A stretch of 54,410 bases of DNA from NCBI GenBank assembly GCA_030038295.1, contig JASHPF010000061.1, positions 1 to 54,410 of the forward strand, written 5' to 3'. This document shows, one piece after another, positions 1 through 7,795 of this stretch. A program made the position numbers and the translations under genes. The notes beneath the pieces are model-generated. The model searched no databases. It was not told where the DNA came from and saw only the letters and a list, made by a program, of their open reading frames with translations. Origin of the DNA: Streptosporangiaceae bacterium (GTDB lineage: Bacteria > Actinomycetota > Actinomycetes > Streptosporangiales > Streptosporangiaceae). The stretch's first letter is position 1, and every line of letters begins with the position of its first letter.

Positions 1-2
1 GG

Positions 3-827
3 AACGGCCAGGGACCGATCGGGCGGGCGAGCCGGGATGCGGCCCGCACCGCAGCGCCAGGCCCTGACCAAGCCGCAGACCCGGCCAGCGCGCGGCGGCG
101 CGGCGCGGCGGGCAGCGCCAGCAACCTGCGCCTGGTGTGGGTGTATCCGGACCTGCTGAGCACCTACGGCGACCGCGGCAACCTGCTGGTGCTCTGCCGC
201 CGGGCCAGGCTGCGCGGGCTCGGCGTCGAGGCCATCGAGGTCAACTCGGATCAGCGGGTGCCGGGCCAGGGCGACATCTACCTGCTGGGCGGCGGCGAGG
301 ACCTGCCGCAGATCCTGGCCGCCAGCCGGCTCCAGGCGGACGGCGGCCTCGCCGCCGCCGCCAGCGGCGGCAGCGTGGTGTTTGCCGTGTGCGCGGGCTA
401 TCAGGTGATCGGGCACCAGTTCGGCGGCGTCGAGGGTGAGCCGGTGAAAGGTCTCGGGCTGCTGGACGTCACGAGCGGCCGAGGCGAGCGGCGCGGCGTG
501 GGCGAGCTCGTCGCGGACGCCGACCCGTCGCTCGGCGTGCCGACGCTCACCGGATTCGAGAACCATCAGGGCGTCACCGCGATCGGGCCAGACGCGCGCC
601 CGCTCGGCCGGCTGAGCCGGGGCGTGGGCAACGGCGACGGTACCGAGGGCGCGTACGCGGGCAAGGTGCTCGGCACCTACATGCACGGCCCGGCGCTCGC
701 CCGCAATCCGGGGCTCGCCGACCTGCTGCTGAGCTGGGCGGCCGGGCCGCTGAGCGCGATCGACCCGGCCGAGGAAGAGTGGGCGGCGCGGCTGCGGGCC
801 GAGCGACTGGCCGCGGTGGCTCAGTAG
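3..827 (+). CDS. gatD: Lipid II isoglutaminyl synthase subunit GatD (5' end not resolved)
   Basis: Glutamine amidotransferase subunit of the cytoplasmic MurT/GatD complex, which amidates the alpha-carboxylate of D-Glu in the peptidoglycan stem peptide. The family N-terminal motif VWVYPDLLSTYGDRGN lies at about 132-179. Counting from the GTG at 135, the class I amidotransferase nucleophile is Cys86 in FAVCAGYQ and the catalytic His184 is in TYMHGP. The frame has no stop back to the window edge and the only in-frame ATG/GTG is GTG 135, yet family similarity (SNLRLV) already begins upstream of it. The true start is therefore probably outside the window; if GTG 135 is used the protein has 230 residues. 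murT would be expected just upstream. The 3' end overlaps the convergent DsrE-like gene by seven bases. Confidence 0.88.
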   Translation, partial: NGQGPIGRASRDAARTAAPGPDQAADPASARRRGAAGSASNLRLVWVYPDLLSTYGDRGNLLVLCRRARLRGLGVEAIEVNSDQRVPGQGDIYLLGGGEDLPQILAASRLQADGGLAAAASGGSVVFAVCAGYQVIGHQFGGVEGEPVKGLGLLDVTSGRGERRGVGELVADADPSLGVPTLTGFENHQGVTAIGPDARPLGRLSRGVGNGDGTEGAYAGKVLGTYMHGPALARNPGLADLLLSWAAGPLSAIDPAEEEWAARLRAERLAAVAQ

Positions 828-1186
828 ACGAGCGCCTGCGCACTCTCGGCCAGCGCCTCGGCGACGAAGGTCGTGGCGCCCGAGATCCGCACCCCGTCGA
901 CGACGTCGGACTCGGTAATATCCCGGCGCGCCGCGCACTGGCTGCACAGCGTGACCGTGCCCATCTGCAGTACCGTCGCGAACAGCTCGGGCAGCGGCGT
1001 GGCGTGCGGCAGCTGCAGATCCGGGCAGCCGTCCGGCAGCGCGAACCAGGCTGCTTCGCCCGTGAGCCAGAGTGACACCGGCACGCCGCTCGCCGCTGCG
1101 GCCGCCGCGACGGTCAGCGCCTGATTGCAGCGCTCCGGCTCGTCCTTGCCCGCCGTGAGCTTCAGGACCAGGGAACGTGTGGCCAT
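821..1186 (-). CDS. DsrE family protein
   Basis: A 121-residue soluble protein starting MATRSLVLKLTAGKD. The fold pattern is that of DsrE/DsrF-like proteins: an N-terminal beta strand, then GKDEPERCNQALTVA, a helix rich in Ala, the strand VSLWLTGEAAW, and a C-terminal segment with VTLCSQCAARR. Members of the family relay sulfur or act in small-molecule redox roles; no specific partner can be read here. The Cys pair in CSQC is a possible reactive site. An ATG three codons upstream (1195) is also possible, but the start at 1186 matches relatives better. It is transcribed towards gatD and divergently from the small membrane gene at 1300. Confidence 0.8.
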   Translation of the reverse strand: MATRSLVLKLTAGKDEPERCNQALTVAAAAAASGVPVSLWLTGEAAWFALPDGCPDLQLPHATPLPELFATVLQMGTVTLCSQCAARRDITESDVVDGVRISGATTFVAEALAESAQALVY

Positions 1187-1285
1187 GTCTTGCACCCTAG
1201 CGCTTACGCCGCTGGCGGTGGCACCAGCGCGCTGGCGAGCCTCGCTGCCGCGGCGTGGCGCGGCCGAGCCGGCCGGCAGTGAACC

Positions 1286-1291
1286 TACACT
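1286..1291 (+). promoter_or_regulatory. Possible -10 element for a leaderless start at 1300
   Basis: TACACT fits the actinobacterial -10 pattern TANNNT and ends eight bases before the ATG at 1300, the spacing expected if transcription begins on the start codon. No convincing -35 box and no Shine-Dalgarno sequence are visible. This is an inference from spacing. Confidence 0.35.
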
Positions 1292-1299
1292 GCCCAGCC

Positions 1300-1476
1300 A
1301 TGGGATCGCCGCTGACCGGCATCGCGCTCGTCGTCGCCCTCGGGCTGGCCGCCGGGGCTGGGTTTGCGCTGCTTATCGGCCTGTTCCGGGTGACCGGACG
1401 GCGAGCCGCCTGGACCGGCCGCGGCCGCTCCGCTGGTGGTGCGGCTGAGCCGGTCACGCGGAACGGCCCCGGCTAA
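1300..1476 (+). CDS. Small single-pass membrane protein
   Basis: A 58-residue ORF: MGSPLTG, then a hydrophobic segment of about 22 residues (positions 8-30, GIALVVALGLAAGAGFALL), then a basic Gly/Arg-rich tail with FRVTGRRAAW. It reads as one transmembrane helix with a short cytoplasmic tail. No family is recognised. An in-frame ATG at 1255 would add 15 residues that look unlike a membrane protein, so 1300 is preferred. The likely -10 box directly upstream supports expression without a leader. Confidence 0.5.
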   Translation: MGSPLTGIALVVALGLAAGAGFALLIGLFRVTGRRAAWTGRGRSAGGAAEPVTRNGPG

Positions 1477-1573
1477 CGAGCAACGGACTGCAGAGCGCCA
1501 GCCATGCCGTCCTAGGGTCGTGGGTGGCGGACTCGCGCCCTTGGAGCGCTCACCCTGGAGGGAGCGGAGCGGC

Positions 1574-2104
1574 ATGGAACCACGTCAGCCGGCCGCCGGA
1601 CGGCCGGGCGGACTGCCCGAGCAGTTCGACGTGCACCCGAGCCTCACCCCGGTGCGGTTCTTGCTCGGCCGGTGGGAGGGGGCCGGCGTGGTGGGATACC
1701 CGACAATCGAGAGCGCGAACTTCGGCCAGGAGATCACGTTCGATCACAACGGCAAGCCGTTTCTGATCTACACAAGCCGAACCTGGCTCATCGAGGCGGA
1801 CGGCACCATCGGCCGGCCGCTGGCGATGGAGACGGGTTACTGGCGCCCGCAGGAGGATGGCGGGCTCGAAGTCGTGCTGGCGCACCCCACTGGCATCACC
1901 GAGATCTACCTCGGCGAGGTGACCGGCACCAAGATCGAGATGGTCACCGACGCGGTGGTCAGGACCGCTACGGCCAAGGAGGTGACCGCCGGCCGGCGGC
2001 TCTATGGTCTGATCGGCGCCGACCTTGGCTGGGCGTACGACATGGCCGCGGTCGGCCAGCCGCTGCAGTCACACGTTTCCGCGCAACTCAAGCGCGTCAC
2101 CTGA
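1574..2104 (+). CDS. FABP-like heme-binding protein (nitrobindin family)
   Basis: A 176-residue lipocalin-like beta barrel of the nitrobindin/THAP4-C family (DUF1794; Rv2717c-like). The signature FLLGRWEGAGVVGYP occurs near residues 30-45, followed by alternating strands and the C-terminal HVSAQLKRV; the histidine there is the expected proximal heme ligand. Nitrobindins bind ferric heme and react with nitric oxide or peroxynitrite. The start is the ATG preceded by GGAGGGAGCGGAGCGGC, a purine-rich Shine-Dalgarno region; the reading frame extends further upstream but without similarity. It precedes the Nur-like/YgfZ pair and fits the heme and redox theme of the region. Confidence 0.9.
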   Translation: MEPRQPAAGRPGGLPEQFDVHPSLTPVRFLLGRWEGAGVVGYPTIESANFGQEITFDHNGKPFLIYTSRTWLIEADGTIGRPLAMETGYWRPQEDGGLEVVLAHPTGITEIYLGEVTGTKIEMVTDAVVRTATAKEVTAGRRLYGLIGADLGWAYDMAAVGQPLQSHVSAQLKRVT

Positions 2105-2639
2105 CTCAGCGGCGGCCGGTGGTCCGCGCCGGTGGGCCTGGCAGGCGATCGTGGTGGCCAGGGGGAAGAAGAAACCCCCGGACCGCTCCCGCACCAGACC
2201 AGCCCGGCGCGGGTGCGCCAGGTACTGGCCCGCCACGGGGACCGGCTGGACACGGCCGGTCAGTCCGGGGGCCCGGTGTCTGCCGTGAATTCGCCAACCG
2301 CCGCCCAGCCCAGGGCCAGCGCGCTGGCCGACACCGCTCAGCCACGCAGAGCGAGCGAAGCAGGAGCGGCCAGTTCTGAAGCAGGCCAAGGAGCGGCTGG
2401 TGATGCGCTTACCGCGGCAACCCGCGAGTCAGCGCTTCACGCAGGCGGCGGCTAACGGACAGCCACCTCGCAAGTCCGACATCTATGCATACGTTGGACC
2501 ACCTCCTTTCCTGCGTAAGCGCAACGCTACGACACCCGGCGCGGGCCGGCAACCGCGTTACCCCGCGGGCCCGCCGCCGCCCGGTCGGGGCTGCGCCGCG
2601 CGACCCCACGGACTAGGCGGCGTCACTAGACTCGGCAGC
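2105..2639. other. 535-base intergenic region without a recognisable gene
   Basis: Several overlapping open frames exist on both strands (for example 2132-2455 and 2069-2389) but their products are Arg/Pro/Ala-rich and look like frame shadows of GC-rich DNA. A slightly AT-richer patch around 2480-2530 could hold the promoter of the Fur-family gene. No Nur-type inverted repeat (TTGCAA halves) was seen. Confidence 0.5.
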
Positions 2640-3056
2640 GTGGCGCAGACATGGGATGACACCATCCGGGCCAGGGGCTATCGCGTTACCCCGCAGCGCC
2701 AGCTCGTGCTCGAGGCCGTCGCCCGGCTCGAGCACGCCACCCCGGAGGAGATCCACGCCGAGGTCCGCCAGACCGCGCACGGCGTCAACGTCTCCACCAT
2801 CTACCGGACCCTCGAGCTGCTCGAACAGCTGGGCCTGGTCACGCACAGCCACATCCACCACGGCGCGCCGAGCTATCACCTGACCGAGCACGCCCAGCAC
2901 GTGCACCTGGTCTGCCGCCGTTGCGAGCGGGTGACCGAGGTCGACCAGGCGGCCGTGACGCCGCTTGTGCGCACGCTCGAGGAACGCGAGGGCTTCCTGA
3001 CCGACGTCGGCCACCTGACCGTGTTCGGGCTCTGCGCCTCGTGCCGCGGCGGCTGA
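2640..3056 (+). CDS. Fur family metalloregulator, Nur-like
   Basis: A 138-residue DNA-binding repressor. The N-terminal winged helix includes RGYRVTPQRQLVLEAV and VSTIYRTLELLEQLGLV; the C-terminal dimerisation domain has HSHIHHGAPSYHL, HAQHVHLVCRRCERV and a final CASC. Two CxxC pairs (CRRC, CASC) suggest a structural zinc site. The HSHIHHG cluster and the GHLTVFG segment line up with the nickel-site histidines of Streptomyces Nur better than with iron-type Fur, so nickel control of superoxide dismutase and nickel uptake genes is the best guess; zinc specificity cannot be excluded. The start is the GTG at 2640; the frame stays open upstream without similarity. Confidence 0.88.
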   Translation: MAQTWDDTIRARGYRVTPQRQLVLEAVARLEHATPEEIHAEVRQTAHGVNVSTIYRTLELLEQLGLVTHSHIHHGAPSYHLTEHAQHVHLVCRRCERVTEVDQAAVTPLVRTLEEREGFLTDVGHLTVFGLCASCRGG

Positions 3057-3119
3057 CACCGAAGAGAAGAAAGGGGACGGGAACGTGGCTGAATCCGGGC
3101 GCTGCCGTCCGGCCTGCCG

Positions 3120-4151
3120 ATGAGCAGCCCGCTGCTCGGGACGCCGGGAGCCGTCCCGGCCGACGGACCAGACGCCGGCGTCGCCGCGCACTACGGCGAC
3201 CCGTACGCAGAGCAGCGCGCACTGGCCCGCAGCTGGGGAGTGGTCGACCGGTCGCATCGCGGCGTGCTGCGCATCACCGGTCCCGACCGGCTGAGCTGGC
3301 TGAACAGCCTGACGACCCAGCAGCTCGAGGATCTCGCGGTTGGGGCCGCGACCGAGGCGCTCGTGCTGAGCCCGCAGGGTCACGTCGAGCACCAGCTCAT
3401 CCTCGTCGATGACGGCGACTCGACGTGGGTGCACACCGAGCCCGGCGACACCGCGCCGCTGCTGGACTTCCTGACCTCGATGCGCTTCCTGCTGCGCGTT
3501 GACCCGCAGGACGTGTCTGCGGACTACGCCGTGCTCACACTGCAAGGACCTGGCACGCCGGCTGATGATCGAGGCGGTATCGCGCTCCGCACCGGGTCCG
3601 GCGTCGACCTGATCGTCCCGCGGCCGGACCTCGAGGATGCCGTCGCCGGGCTGCGGTCAGAGGGCGCCACGCTCGCCGGGATCTGGGCGCACGAGGCCCT
3701 GCGTATCGCGGCGGGCCAGCCTCGGCTCGGGCTCGACACCGACCACCGCACCATCCCGCACGAGGTCGGCTGGATCGAGACCGCCGTGCACCTGAACAAG
3801 GGCTGCTACCGAGGTCAGGAGACCGTCGCCAGGGTGCACAACCTCGGCCGTCCGCCGCGCCGGCTGGTCCTGCTGCACCTGGATGGGAGTGAGGACCGGC
3901 TACCTGCGCACGGCGACGCGGTTCTGGCGGACGGCGCGAGCGTCGGCTCGGTCGGGTCGGCAGCGCGGCACTACGAGCTCGGTCCCATCGCGCTGGCGCT
4001 GGTGAAGCGGACGACCCCCCTCGAGGCCACGCTGACGGTCGACGGCATCGCGGCGGCGCAGGAGGTCCTCGTGTCACCAGAGGCCGGCGCGAACGTCCGG
4101 GTCGATGCCGCGCTCCGGCGCAGGGGAGACCTGATGGGCCGCGCGCGCTAG
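3120..4151 (+). CDS. ygfZ: YgfZ/GcvT-like folate-binding protein
   Basis: A 343-residue homologue of YgfZ, a folate-dependent factor for iron-sulfur cluster enzymes and tRNA thiolation. The diagnostic motif KGCYRGQETVARVHNLGRPP is present near residues 227-246 with its conserved cysteine; the N-terminal GcvT-like part contains RLSWLNSLTTQQL. It lies 63 bases after the Fur-family gene and is probably transcribed with it, an order common in actinobacteria. The length is typical for actinobacterial members. Confidence 0.93.
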   Translation: MSSPLLGTPGAVPADGPDAGVAAHYGDPYAEQRALARSWGVVDRSHRGVLRITGPDRLSWLNSLTTQQLEDLAVGAATEALVLSPQGHVEHQLILVDDGDSTWVHTEPGDTAPLLDFLTSMRFLLRVDPQDVSADYAVLTLQGPGTPADDRGGIALRTGSGVDLIVPRPDLEDAVAGLRSEGATLAGIWAHEALRIAAGQPRLGLDTDHRTIPHEVGWIETAVHLNKGCYRGQETVARVHNLGRPPRRLVLLHLDGSEDRLPAHGDAVLADGASVGSVGSAARHYELGPIALALVKRTTPLEATLTVDGIAAAQEVLVSPEAGANVRVDAALRRRGDLMGRAR

Positions 4152-4154
4152 AGT
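4149..4154 (+). promoter_or_regulatory. Possible -10 element of the proline dehydrogenase gene
   Basis: TAGAGT overlaps the TAG stop codon of ygfZ and would start transcription near 4161, giving a leader of about 37 bases that carries the CTGGAGG ribosome site before GTG 4198. No clear -35 element is seen. Confidence 0.3.
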
Positions 4155-4197
4155 CCGATCGGCCCCAGCTACCCCGTTCCCCCTGGAGGTTCCCGCG

Positions 4198-5133
4198 GTG
4201 CTGCGCCAGGCGCTGCTGGCCTTGTCGGCCAGCCATCGCTCGCGTGAGGTGATCATGGCTACCCCGCTCGCCCGCGGCCTCGTGGCGAGGTTCGTCGCCG
4301 GCGAGACCATCGACGACGCGATCGCTGTCACGCGGCGGCTGGCTGCCGACGGGCGCCTCGTCACCATTGACTTCCTCGGCGAGGGCACCGCCGACCCCGA
4401 GCAAGCGGCCGCCGTGACCGAGGAGTACGTCGCTCTGCTCGGCCGGCTGTCGGCGGCCGGCCTCTCGGCCCGCGGCGCGGCGGAGGTCTCGGTGAAGCCG
4501 TCCGCGGTCGGACTTGGGCTGCCCGGCCACGGCGAGAAGATCGCGCTGGAGAACATCAGGCGGATCGCCGGGGCCGCCCGCAACGCTGGCACGACGGTCA
4601 CCGTGGACATGGAGGATCACACCACGGTCGACCGGACGCTCCGGCTGGTGGCGGAGTTGCGCGCGGACTTCCCCGATCTCGGCTGCGTGCTCCAGTCCTA
4701 CCTCGAGCGCAGCGCGGCGGACTGCCGCGCGCTCGCGGTGGCGGGCTCACGCGTGCGGCTCTGCAAGGGCGCCTACCAGGCGCCTGAGGGAATCGGCCTG
4801 ACGAGCAGGGCCGAGGTGGACCGCAGTTATGCCCGGTGCCTGCGCATCCTGCTGGCCGGGCCGGGCTACCCGATGCTGGCCACCCACGATCCCAGGCTGA
4901 TCAGGATCGCCGCCGCGCGCGCCGAGCTAGCCGGCCGGGCCAGCGATAGCTTCGAGTACCAGATGCTATACGGCATCCGGCCGGGAGAGCAGTCACGGCT
5001 GGCCGCGTCCGGTGCCCGGATGCGGGTGTACGTGCCGTACGGCACCGACTGGTACGGCTACCTCATCCGCCGGCTGGCGGAGCGCCCGGCGAACCTGGCG
5101 TTCTTCCTCCGCGCGCTGCGCTCCTGGCACTGA
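4198..5133 (+). CDS. Proline dehydrogenase
   Basis: A 311-residue monofunctional FAD-dependent proline dehydrogenase, oxidising L-proline to delta-1-pyrroline-5-carboxylate. The barrel carries typical motifs: EVSVKPSAVGL, TVTVDMEDH, LQSYLERS, RVRLCKGAY, MLATHDPRLI, EYQMLYGIRP and the C-terminal RVYVPYGTDWYGYLIRRLAE, whose arginine pair binds the proline carboxylate. It starts at GTG after CTGGAGG. It lies just upstream of proC, which catalyses reduction of the same intermediate, so proline breakdown and synthesis are neighbours here; the separate promoter signature before proC suggests independent expression. Confidence 0.95.
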   Translation: MLRQALLALSASHRSREVIMATPLARGLVARFVAGETIDDAIAVTRRLAADGRLVTIDFLGEGTADPEQAAAVTEEYVALLGRLSAAGLSARGAAEVSVKPSAVGLGLPGHGEKIALENIRRIAGAARNAGTTVTVDMEDHTTVDRTLRLVAELRADFPDLGCVLQSYLERSAADCRALAVAGSRVRLCKGAYQAPEGIGLTSRAEVDRSYARCLRILLAGPGYPMLATHDPRLIRIAAARAELAGRASDSFEYQMLYGIRPGEQSRLAASGARMRVYVPYGTDWYGYLIRRLAERPANLAFFLRALRSWH

Positions 5134-5168
5134 CGCCGCTGGCCGGCCCGTCCCGACCGGCCCGAAGG

Positions 5169-5174
5169 TAGGCT
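5169..5174 (+). promoter_or_regulatory. Likely -10 element of proC giving a leaderless start
   Basis: TAGGCT lies exactly seven bases before the proC ATG at 5182, the usual distance from a TANNNT -10 box to the transcription start. There is no Shine-Dalgarno sequence in front of the ATG, which fits leaderless translation. Confidence 0.45.
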
Positions 5175-5181
5175 CGGCGGC

Positions 5182-5979
5182 ATGATCGCGATCCTCGGCG
5201 CCGGGAAGATGGGCGAGGCACTCACTTCTGGCCTGCTGCGCTCCGGAGTCGTGGGGCCGGGAGAGATCGTCGCCGCGGTGCGCCGCCCCGAGCGGGCCAA
5301 GCAGCTGCGGGACGGCTACGGCGTCGACGTGACGACGGCCGCGCAGGCCGCCGAGCGCGCGCAGACTCTGGTGATCTCGGTCAAGCCGCAGGACATGAGC
5401 GCGCTGCTGGCCGAGATCGGCCCCGTCGTCACGCCCGCCAAGCTGGTCATCTCCGTGGCGGCGGGCATCACGACGGCGTTCATCGGCGACCAGCTCGGCG
5501 GCGCGGTGCCCGTGGTCAGGGTCATGTCCAACACCCCCGTCCTCGTGGACGAGGCGATGAGCGTGATCTCGCCGGGTCGGCACTCGACCGAACAGCACCT
5601 GCGGCGGGCCGAGGAGCTGCTGCAGCCCGTGGGTAAGGTGCTGCGGATCCCTGAGGCGCTCCAGGACGCGGCGACCGCGCTGTCCGGCAGCGGACCCGCG
5701 TACGTGTACTTCCTCGTCGAGACCATGGTCGACGCGGGCATCCTGCTCGGGATGCCGCGCAACGACGCGCTCGAGATGGTCAAGCAGGCGGTGTACGGCG
5801 CGGCCAAGATGCTGCGCGACTCGGGGGAGCATCCGGTGCTGCTGCGCGAGGCGGTCACGTCACCGGGCGGGACGACCATCAGCGCCATCCGCGAACTGGA
5901 ACGGCACGGTGTGCGCGCGGCCGTGTTGTCGGCGATCGAGGCGGCGAGAGACCGCGGGCGCGAGCTCGGGTCGGGGTGA
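5182..5979 (+). CDS. proC: Pyrroline-5-carboxylate reductase
   Basis: A 265-residue NAD(P)H-dependent reductase for the last step of proline synthesis. The Rossmann motif AILGAGKMGEAL is at the N-terminus, VISVKPQDM in the middle, and the substrate-binding signature DAATALSGSGPAYVYFLVE plus the helix with SPGGTTISAIRELE in the dimer domain. Length and order are standard. The position followed by an HTH gene and bS22 matches the Rv0500-Rv0500A-Rv0500B order of mycobacteria. Confidence 0.97.
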   Translation: MIAILGAGKMGEALTSGLLRSGVVGPGEIVAAVRRPERAKQLRDGYGVDVTTAAQAAERAQTLVISVKPQDMSALLAEIGPVVTPAKLVISVAAGITTAFIGDQLGGAVPVVRVMSNTPVLVDEAMSVISPGRHSTEQHLRRAEELLQPVGKVLRIPEALQDAATALSGSGPAYVYFLVETMVDAGILLGMPRNDALEMVKQAVYGAAKMLRDSGEHPVLLREAVTSPGGTTISAIRELERHGVRAAVLSAIEAARDRGRELGSG

Positions 5980-6297
5980 GCAGGCGGCAGGTCGGCTTCC
6001 GGCCGGCCGGTGGTGTATCGCCCGCGTCACGCGGGATCGCTGCCGAGATTGGTGGGCCTGATTCGCTGCAATGGGACCAGATTGGCGACTGAGGTCACCG
6101 ACTACGCACCGTAAACATCCTTCTGACCTGCGGTGATAGTGCAGTCGTCGCCGACAGGCCTGCGTTTGGCCGCAGTGCTGCCGAATTGGCCTGCCTCGGC
6201 CGGGTTGCCCTTTCGCATACAGGACTTACGCTGGAGACGGACGTGACTGATGCGCCGGAGTCTTCGACGCAGCAGTTCGGTCGGAAGAGGGCTATCA
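5980..6297. other. 318-base intergenic region between proC and the HTH gene
   Basis: It holds a GC hairpin at 6021-6035 soon after proC and an AT-richer stretch around 6100-6140 (CGTAAACATCCTTCTGACC) that may be the promoter region of the HTH gene. No coding potential was found; short open frames on the minus strand have no recognisable features. Confidence 0.5.
6021..6035 (+). terminator. GC hairpin after proC
   Basis: CCCGCG-TCA-CGCGGG is a perfect six-base stem with a three-base loop, 42 bases after the proC stop. There is no T-run behind it, so it may slow or end transcription only weakly; an operator role is also possible. Confidence 0.35.
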
Positions 6298-6501
6298 ATG
6301 GCAGCAGACGCTACTCCGCTCAGCGAGGTCAGGTTCCTAACCGTGGCCGAGGTGGCCGCGATCATGCGCGTTTCCAAGATGACTGTCTACCGACTGGTGC
6401 ACTCAGGTGAACTGGAGGCCATCCGGGTCGGGCGCTCGTTTCGGGTGCCCGAGCAGGCGGTCACGGGGTACCTGAGGGAAGCGTACGTGGGGACGGACTG
6501 A
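6298..6501 (+). CDS. Excisionase-type helix-turn-helix DNA-binding protein
   Basis: A 67-residue MerR/excisionase-like winged HTH protein: FLTVAEVAAIMRVSKMTVYR forms the HTH, followed by LVHSGELEAIRVGRSFRVPE as the wing. It closely resembles the actinobacterial Rv0500A family, conserved between proC and the bS22 gene. The ATG at 6298 follows a GAAGAGG ribosome site; the longer frame from 6250 is less likely. Its regulatory targets are not evident from the sequence. It is distinct from the BldC homologue at 31.5 kb, though both share the small HTH-plus-wing architecture. Confidence 0.9.
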   Translation: MAADATPLSEVRFLTVAEVAAIMRVSKMTVYRLVHSGELEAIRVGRSFRVPEQAVTGYLREAYVGTD

Positions 6502-6698
6502 ACTGAGCGTCCGCGCGGCGCGGGTACGGTTACCAGACCGCGCCGACGGCCCGGCTGGTTGACCGACCTGGCGGGCGATGCCTGGCGATCCGCCGCGGCG
6601 GAGGTACGCTGTGGCGTTGGCATGTGCCCGGCCGCCCGATGTGGCGAGCATGTGCGCAGGCATGCCCGTCAGCCAGGACAGCAGATGAGGGTGGTCAC

Positions 6699-6797
6699 GT
6701 GGGTTCTGTCATCAAGAAGCGGCGCAAGCGGATGGCTAAGAAGAAGCACCGCAAGCTGCTCCGCAAGACGCGCGTGCAGCGCAGGAACAAGAAGTAG
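6699..6797 (+). CDS. 30S ribosomal protein bS22 (AURKAIP1/COX24 domain)
   Basis: A 32-residue, almost entirely basic peptide starting [21 protein letters not shown] and ending QRRNKK. It is nearly identical in pattern to the mycobacterial 30S protein bS22 (Rv0500B), which binds the small subunit near the decoding region. It is too short for most ORF cut-offs. A purine-rich ATGAGGGTGG stretch upstream of the GTG can serve as ribosome site. The HTH gene upstream and the acyltransferase downstream match the conserved actinobacterial neighbourhood. Confidence 0.92.
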   Translation: MGSVIKKRRKRMAKKKHRKLLRKTRVQRRNKK

Positions 6798-6856
6798 CGT
6801 TCTGACGGGCTGACCGGCGGCCGTGGCGACGCGAAGTCGGAGGTGGCTGGCCAGCC

Positions 6857-7729
6857 ATGGCTGAGTCGCGGCGGCCAGGGCCCCCGGCTGGCTTGGCGGG
6901 GCGGCTCGCCGGGCTCGCGGGTTTCGCGCGCCGCCGCCTCACCGGCAACTACGCAGTCGACGAGTTCGGCTTCGATCCGGAGTTCAATGAGGCCGTGCTG
7001 ATGCCGGCGGCGCTCGCCCTATACCGGAACTGGTTCCGGGTGCAGATGCGCGGTCTCGCAAACGTGCCCAGCACCGGACGGGCACTGATCGTTGCGAACC
7101 ACTCCGGCGTGCTGCCGCTCGACGCGATCATGCTGCAAGCCGGCCTCCACGCCGAGCACCCAGCGCACCGGAGCCTTCGCCTGCTCGGCGCCGACCTGGT
7201 CTATACCCTGCCGCTGCTCGGCAGCATCGCCCGCCGCAGCGGCCACACCAAGGCAGACCCGGACCTGGCCAGCCGGCTGCTGACGGCGGACGAACTCGTC
7301 GGCGTGTTTCCCGAGGGCTTCAAGGGCATCGGCAAGCCCTTCACCGAGCGGTACCGGCTGCAGCGATTCGGCCGGGGCGGGTTCGCTCGGACCGCGCTGG
7401 AGGCCAGCGCGCCGATCATTCCGTGCGCGATCGTCGGCGCGGAAGAGATCTATCCGATGATCGGGAACGCCGAGCTGCTGGCCAGGCTGCTGCGGCTGCC
7501 GTATTTCCCACTGACGCCGCTATTTCCCTGGCTGGGTCCGCTCGGCGCCGTGCCGCTGCCGTCGAACTGGATCATCGAATTCTGCGAGCCGATCCCGACG
7601 CGCGAGCTGGCCGGCGCCATCGCCGACGCACCGGAGGAGATCATCGCCGACCTGGCCGACCGGGTGCGGGACACGATCCAGGCCACGCTCGATGACCTCG
7701 TCGTCGAGCGCGGCCCGGCATTCTCCTAG
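6857..7729 (+). CDS. Lysophospholipid acyltransferase family protein
   Basis: A 290-residue PlsC-like acyltransferase. The acyl-acceptor motif is NHSGVLPLD (His and Asp at about residues 80-86), followed by VFPEGFKGIGKPF and GFARTALEASAPIIPCAIVGAEE, the usual blocks III and IV. It is the counterpart of Rv0502 in mycobacteria. The exact lipid substrate is unknown; a glycerophospholipid or glycerol acceptor is expected. There is no cleavable signal; membrane association is likely through hydrophobic patches. The epimerase gene (galE2, Rv0501) found upstream of it in mycobacteria is absent here. Confidence 0.88.
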   Translation: MAESRRPGPPAGLAGRLAGLAGFARRRLTGNYAVDEFGFDPEFNEAVLMPAALALYRNWFRVQMRGLANVPSTGRALIVANHSGVLPLDAIMLQAGLHAEHPAHRSLRLLGADLVYTLPLLGSIARRSGHTKADPDLASRLLTADELVGVFPEGFKGIGKPFTERYRLQRFGRGGFARTALEASAPIIPCAIVGAEEIYPMIGNAELLARLLRLPYFPLTPLFPWLGPLGAVPLPSNWIIEFCEPIPTRELAGAIADAPEEIIADLADRVRDTIQATLDDLVVERGPAFS

Positions 7730-7795
7730 CCCCACGTCGGGCCGGGCAACCACGATCGGTCCCCGGCGACTGCCTCGGCGTGGACGGGCGCGGGA

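Noticed and set aside
2069-2455. Coding genes in the 2.1-2.5 kb intergenic region
   Set aside because: Overlapping frames on both strands are equally open and none has a ribosome site, a hydrophobic pattern or a recognised motif.
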